NCBI GenBank assembly: GCA_023448955.1
Contig: JAEXJU010000129.1
Span: 1 to 9,186 of the forward strand
Direction of reading: 5' to 3'
Source of the DNA: Bacteroidota bacterium
GTDB taxonomy: Bacteria > Bacteroidota > Bacteroidia > Flavobacteriales > Weeksellaceae
DNA length: 9,186 nucleotides
How positions within the stretch are numbered: position 1 is the first letter of the stretch; every line of letters begins with the position of its first letter. The notes below the pieces were generated by a model that worked only from the letters and a program-made list of their open reading frames with translations, was not told the origin of the DNA and searched no databases. Both the position numbers and the translations under genes were made by a program. Shown here piece after piece: positions 6,260-9,186 of the stretch.

Positions 6260-7302
6260 TTTTTAATTTTTTTAATTATTTCTTTGGAAATAAGTTCGCA
6301 AGCTAACGCATTCCAATGAGAGTCATCCAATTGATATAACATCCTGTTGTCCTCTGCTCGAAATTTATTATAAAACTCTACAGTAGGATAATAATCAATT
6401 TGTTTTTGTTTTAATATTTTACAGGTTTTCAAAAGATAATCCGGCTGCTTTTTAACAGGTATTTTATCAAAATATACGGTTTCTTTATTCGGCATCGGCA
6501 GATAAATAAATTTTGAACCTATAGAATCGCAGTATTTTTTATAAGATTCTAAAGATCTGATGTTAATATTCATCCATTCGTCCGAAGGATTGATTTCTCT
6601 GGTATTATAAAAGAAAAGCTTTTCATCAACCTTAGATTGTGTTCCTGTTCCTTTTGAGCCTGTGATTTTTGCTTTTGCGTAATTATTAACGTAAGCGCGG
6701 AAAATCTTATCCAGAAACACATTCATATTTCCTAGGTTCCAAAGATTTTTATAATTGTAATCCAATCGATCTGTAAAAGAATTTTTAAAATGTTCTATTT
6801 TTGGTATTTCTCCGCGTTCAACCCTTTCGTATATGATATACTTTGGTTTATTGATAACACCAAGTTTAAGCATTTTATCCAGTATGGAAAAATCAACAGG
6901 AGCCATTCCATATACAGAGTATTGCATATTGGAGTTTTTCATCATCTGATTGGCAAGCAATTGAGACTGATTTAGAGTAGCTCCCATCGTGTAAGAATCT
7001 CCGATGATGATAATGTCCGGATTTTTAATGAATTTGTCATTCCTGAATCCTAATTCATCAGTAATATAACTTTCGTCTTTAGGAATTGCATATTTTGTGT
7101 TGAAACAAAGATCTCCGACACCAGTCATTTTACCTTTCTGATTAGCATATATTGGATAGTTATGAGGTATAACGGTACTCTTATACAAAGGAGACTCATA
7201 AAATTTATGAGTGAAGGTGTAAATTGGTAAGAATCCTTGAGCTACTTCAATAATTATAAAAGGTGATAAAAACAGAAGCGTCCTTAAAATAAACTTTTTC
7301 AT
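6256..7302 (-). CDS. SGNH/GDSL hydrolase-like protein, AlgJ-type partner of the MBOAT
   Basis: Predicted membrane-anchored protein of 348 residues with an SGNH fold exposed outside the cytoplasm. The N-terminus MKKFILRTLLFLSPFIIIEV forms one signal anchor (about 5-23). IIIIGDSYTMG (97-107) carries block I with the candidate nucleophile Ser103, and QLDDSHWNALA (324-334) carries the C-terminal Asp326/His329 of the triad. YGMAPVDF (131-138) is in the place of block II, with Gly132. This layout matches AlgJ/AlgX-type and related acetyltransferase partners rather than secreted lipases. It starts 5 nt after the MBOAT gene, the usual arrangement for polysaccharide O-acetylation, where MBOAT passes the acetyl group across the membrane and the SGNH protein places it on the glycan. 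Its end overlaps the SDR gene by 4 nt. A role as a deacetylase is possible but fits the context less well. Confidence 0.87.
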   Translation of the reverse strand: MKKFILRTLLFLSPFIIIEVAQGFLPIYTFTHKFYESPLYKSTVIPHNYPIYANQKGKMTGVGDLCFNTKYAIPKDESYITDELGFRNDKFIKNPDIIIIGDSYTMGATLNQSQLLANQMMKNSNMQYSVYGMAPVDFSILDKMLKLGVINKPKYIIYERVERGEIPKIEHFKNSFTDRLDYNYKNLWNLGNMNVFLDKIFRAYVNNYAKAKITGSKGTGTQSKVDEKLFFYNTREINPSDEWMNINIRSLESYKKYCDSIGSKFIYLPMPNKETVYFDKIPVKKQPDYLLKTCKILKQKQIDYYPTVEFYNKFRAEDNRMLYQLDDSHWNALACELISKEIIKKIKK

Positions 7303-7307
7303 CTCTT

Positions 7308-8753
7308 CTAAAATTGAAAATAAATAAATTCTGCCTGTTCACCAGCAAACAAAAGAACAAGAATCGCCAGTAAAAAATAGATAATCCATCTGCCAGCTGT
7401 CGGTAACATAGTAAATGGTTTTCTTAGCGGATGAAGTTGTTCTCTCATTATCCATTCAAAAATTAACATAATCAAAATGAATATCAATACTTTCAGGTCG
7501 CCATTTAGCAATTTATACGGATAGCCGATTCCTTGTCCCAATGTAGAGAAAATCCGCCCGATGTACACAAAAGCGTCTGTAACCGAGGCAGAGCGAAAAA
7601 AGATCCAGGCAAAACAAGCTAAAGAAAACGTGATTATTAACTGGAAGATCTCCCGGAAATTTGGAAATAATTTCCCTTGTGCAACAATATCCAGGTTGTT
7701 TCTGTTTGTTTTCAATACGATGGATGGCATTATGAAAAGCGCGTTTAGAAACCCCCAAACTATGAAAGTCCAGTTAGAGCCATGCCAGAATCCACTCACA
7801 ATAAATATAATAAATGTATTACGGACTCTCATCCAATTCCCACCTTTGCTGCCTCCCAGCGGAATATAGAGATAATCCCGAAACCAAGAGGAAAGTGAAA
7901 TATGCCATCTGCGCCAGAATTCGGCTATGTCTCTGGAAAAATAGGGATATGAGAAGTTCCTCAGCAAATCGAAACCGAAAAGCCTTGCAGTTCCTAATGC
8001 AATATCCGAGTAACCGGAAAAATCGCCATAGATCTGAAATGCAAATAAAATTGCACCGAAAATCAATGTGACACCAGTATAATTATGATAATCATTAAAG
8101 ATAATATTGGCATAATGCGCACAGTTGTCTGCCACAACCATTTTTTTGAACAATCCCCAAAGAATCTGCCGAAGACCATCTACAGCGTTAGTGTAATTAA
8201 AAGTCCTGTCTTTTTTGATCTGAGGCAAAAGATGTGTTGCCCTTTCTATGGGACCGGCGACAAGAAGAGGGAAAAAGCTTACGAATAATGCATAATCTAT
8301 CCAGGATTTTTCTGCCTTTATGCGCTCTTTGTAAATGTCTATCACATAAGAAAGTCCGTGAAAGGTGTAAAACGAAATTCCCACAGGAAGTATAATCTGC
8401 AAAATCCAGGGATCAGCGTGAAGCCCGAAACCAGAGAGCAACTCAGCAAAAGATTCTGCAAAGAAATTGTAATATTTGAAGAAGCCTAGAAAACCAAGAT
8501 TAACACTTACGCTAAGCCAAAACCAGAATTTTTTAGATGATTTTTTTTCAGATTCTTCTATTTTGATGCCTGTGTAATAATCTAAAACTGTGGAAAAAGC
8601 CAGTAAAAAAAGAAATCTCCAATCCCAGCAAGCATAAAAATAATAGCTTGCGATCATCAATAAGATATTTTGCTTTCTACGTCCTTTTGTAAGCCAGTAC
8701 AAAGCAAAAACGATAGGCAAAAATATTGCGAAACCAAGAGAGTTAAAAAGCAT
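7308..8753 (-). CDS. MBOAT-family polysaccharide O-acyltransferase (AlgI/DltB-like)
   Basis: Predicted polytopic inner-membrane O-acyltransferase, 481 residues, a normal length for AlgI-type proteins. It would take acetyl groups from the cytoplasm and deliver them for glycan acetylation. About ten to twelve hydrophobic segments are visible, for example near 8-21, 78-95, 153-168, 226-243, 312-338, 366-388, 420-434 and 456-470. The MBOAT signature SRDIAEFWRRWHISLSSWF (273-291) includes His284 and leads into RDYLYIPLGGSKGG (292-305). GFWHGSNWTF (321-330) holds the conserved catalytic His324. ILPVGISFYTFHGLSYVIDIY (121-141) and QIYGDFSGYSDIALG (240-254) are also characteristic, and the protein ends in IYFQF as AlgI-like proteins often do. 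It lies 3 nt after the partial gene at the right edge and 5 nt before the SGNH gene. DltB is less likely because no other dlt gene is seen. The acyl group is most likely acetyl, by family analogy. Confidence 0.94.
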   Translation of the reverse strand: MLFNSLGFAIFLPIVFALYWLTKGRRKQNILLMIASYYFYACWDWRFLFLLAFSTVLDYYTGIKIEESEKKSSKKFWFWLSVSVNLGFLGFFKYYNFFAESFAELLSGFGLHADPWILQIILPVGISFYTFHGLSYVIDIYKERIKAEKSWIDYALFVSFFPLLVAGPIERATHLLPQIKKDRTFNYTNAVDGLRQILWGLFKKMVVADNCAHYANIIFNDYHNYTGVTLIFGAILFAFQIYGDFSGYSDIALGTARLFGFDLLRNFSYPYFSRDIAEFWRRWHISLSSWFRDYLYIPLGGSKGGNWMRVRNTFIIFIVSGFWHGSNWTFIVWGFLNALFIMPSIVLKTNRNNLDIVAQGKLFPNFREIFQLIITFSLACFAWIFFRSASVTDAFVYIGRIFSTLGQGIGYPYKLLNGDLKVLIFILIMLIFEWIMREQLHPLRKPFTMLPTAGRWIIYFLLAILVLLFAGEQAEFIYFQF

Positions 8754-8756
8754 TTG

Positions 8757-9186
8757 CTATATTTTTACATTATAAAACTCGGCAACAGATGGATGGCCGA
8801 TGTGTAGAATAACTTCGTTTCCAAGGCCTTCGTTTCCTCTGCAGACACAGAACTCTTTTGGAAGAAAATAAGGATAGACTCCTGTTTTCCAAGCTGCTTT
8901 CCACATTACGATTGATGCGCGGGACGGTTCTTTTTCGAAAATGTCACAGCAATTTTCATAAAATAATCTTCCTGCTTCCGACTTTTTAGATAAAGTCATA
9001 GGTGTAATGTTGGAAGTAGAACCAAAACCTCTACTCTCATCGGTCACAGGAATGGTATCCAGAGATGTTTCGATTTCGAAGTTCATGCTCTGAGCGGAGC
9101 TGTTGGGAACGCAGAAGCCAAATTTCTCTGTCAGATAAATCAGGCTATAGATATTTTCGTTCAGTACGAACATATCAGAATCTATG
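8757..9186 (-). CDS. Probable glycosyltransferase, C-terminal part (cut by right edge)
   Basis: Only the last 143 residues or so are visible. The frame is open to the window edge (IDSDMFVLNE...), so the ATG at 9173 is probably internal rather than the start. IDSDMFVL resembles the DXD metal-binding motif at the end of a beta strand in GT-A glycosyltransferases. What follows (GFCVPNSSAQ, SRGFGSTSNITPMTLSKKSEAGRLFYENC, ILHIGHPSVAEFYN) has the general order of the acceptor half of nucleotide-diphospho-sugar transferases: a small-residue stretch that may contact the donor, then an amphipathic helix, then a late HxGH-like segment. I do not recognise the exact family. It ends in TAG 3 nt before the MBOAT gene, so it belongs to the same operon. 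Another nucleotide-sugar enzyme remains possible. Confidence 0.5.
   Translation of the reverse strand, partial: IDSDMFVLNENIYSLIYLTEKFGFCVPNSSAQSMNFEIETSLDTIPVTDESRGFGSTSNITPMTLSKKSEAGRLFYENCCDIFEKEPSRASIVMWKAAWKTGVYPYFLPKEFCVCRGNEGLGNEVILHIGHPSVAEFYNVKI

Noticed and set aside
6256..6264. A-run before the ATGA overlap, which could allow a -1 frameshift fusing the SGNH protein to the SDR
   Set aside because: There are only six A residues and not the A_AAA_AAA form, and a fusion of an extracytoplasmic domain to a cytoplasmic enzyme makes no sense. Ordinary translational coupling explains it.
7561..8288. Several plus-strand open frames opposite the MBOAT gene
   Set aside because: They are antisense shadows of a strongly supported gene, with no domain-like sequence and no promoter.

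Overview
The window looks like part of a surface-polysaccharide (capsule, O-antigen or exopolysaccharide) biosynthesis cluster from a Bacteroidota genome. I would guess the class Flavobacteriia, possibly a Chryseobacterium-like organism. The reasons are the AT-rich sequence, the absence of clear Shine-Dalgarno sites before the genes, two perfect Bacteroidota-type TAnnTTTG promoter boxes in the only real intergenic gap, and the gene content. The genus is a guess; no rRNA or other taxonomic marker is present.

Layout, right to left. Most genes are on the minus strand. A tightly packed operon enters at the right edge and runs to 3277. It holds the C-terminal part of a probable glycosyltransferase (8757-9186), an MBOAT polysaccharide O-acyltransferase (7308-8753), a membrane-anchored SGNH/AlgJ-like protein (6256-7302), a small NAD-dependent epimerase/dehydratase-like SDR (5579-6259), a WbpP/TviC-type UDP-HexNAc 4-epimerase (4577-5572) and a WbpO/TviB-type UDP-HexNAc 6-dehydrogenase (3277-4563). 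Gaps are 3, 5, -4, 6 and 13 nt. Its likely intrinsic terminator lies inside the next, convergent gene. That gene is a lone plus-strand GT2 glycosyltransferase (2272-3276), whose stop codon abuts the dehydrogenase stop codon with no base between. To its left, a 70-bp divergent promoter region also feeds a second minus-strand operon: a hexapeptide-repeat acyltransferase (1671-2201), a GT2 glycosyltransferase (692-1660) and a further glycosyltransferase (1-676). The last is interrupted by a one-base frameshift and runs off the left edge.

How the genes fit together (inference). The 4-epimerase and 6-dehydrogenase would make an N-acetylhexosaminuronic acid nucleotide sugar (UDP-GalNAcA or UDP-GlcNAcA), as in the Vi antigen and Pseudomonas O6 pathways. 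The glycosyltransferases would build a repeat unit containing it. The cytoplasmic hexapeptide acyltransferase could acylate a sugar precursor, while the MBOAT/SGNH pair would O-acetylate the glycan at or across the inner membrane. No flippase, polymerase or export gene is visible, so the assembly route cannot be told from this window.

There is no gene-free stretch over 300 bases; the largest non-coding gap is 2202-2271. I saw no tRNA, rRNA, CRISPR array, IS element or attachment site. Nothing here is clearly a new kind of system. The points most worth a second look are the frameshifted glycosyltransferase, the terminator embedded in a convergent coding sequence, and the overlapping divergent promoters.
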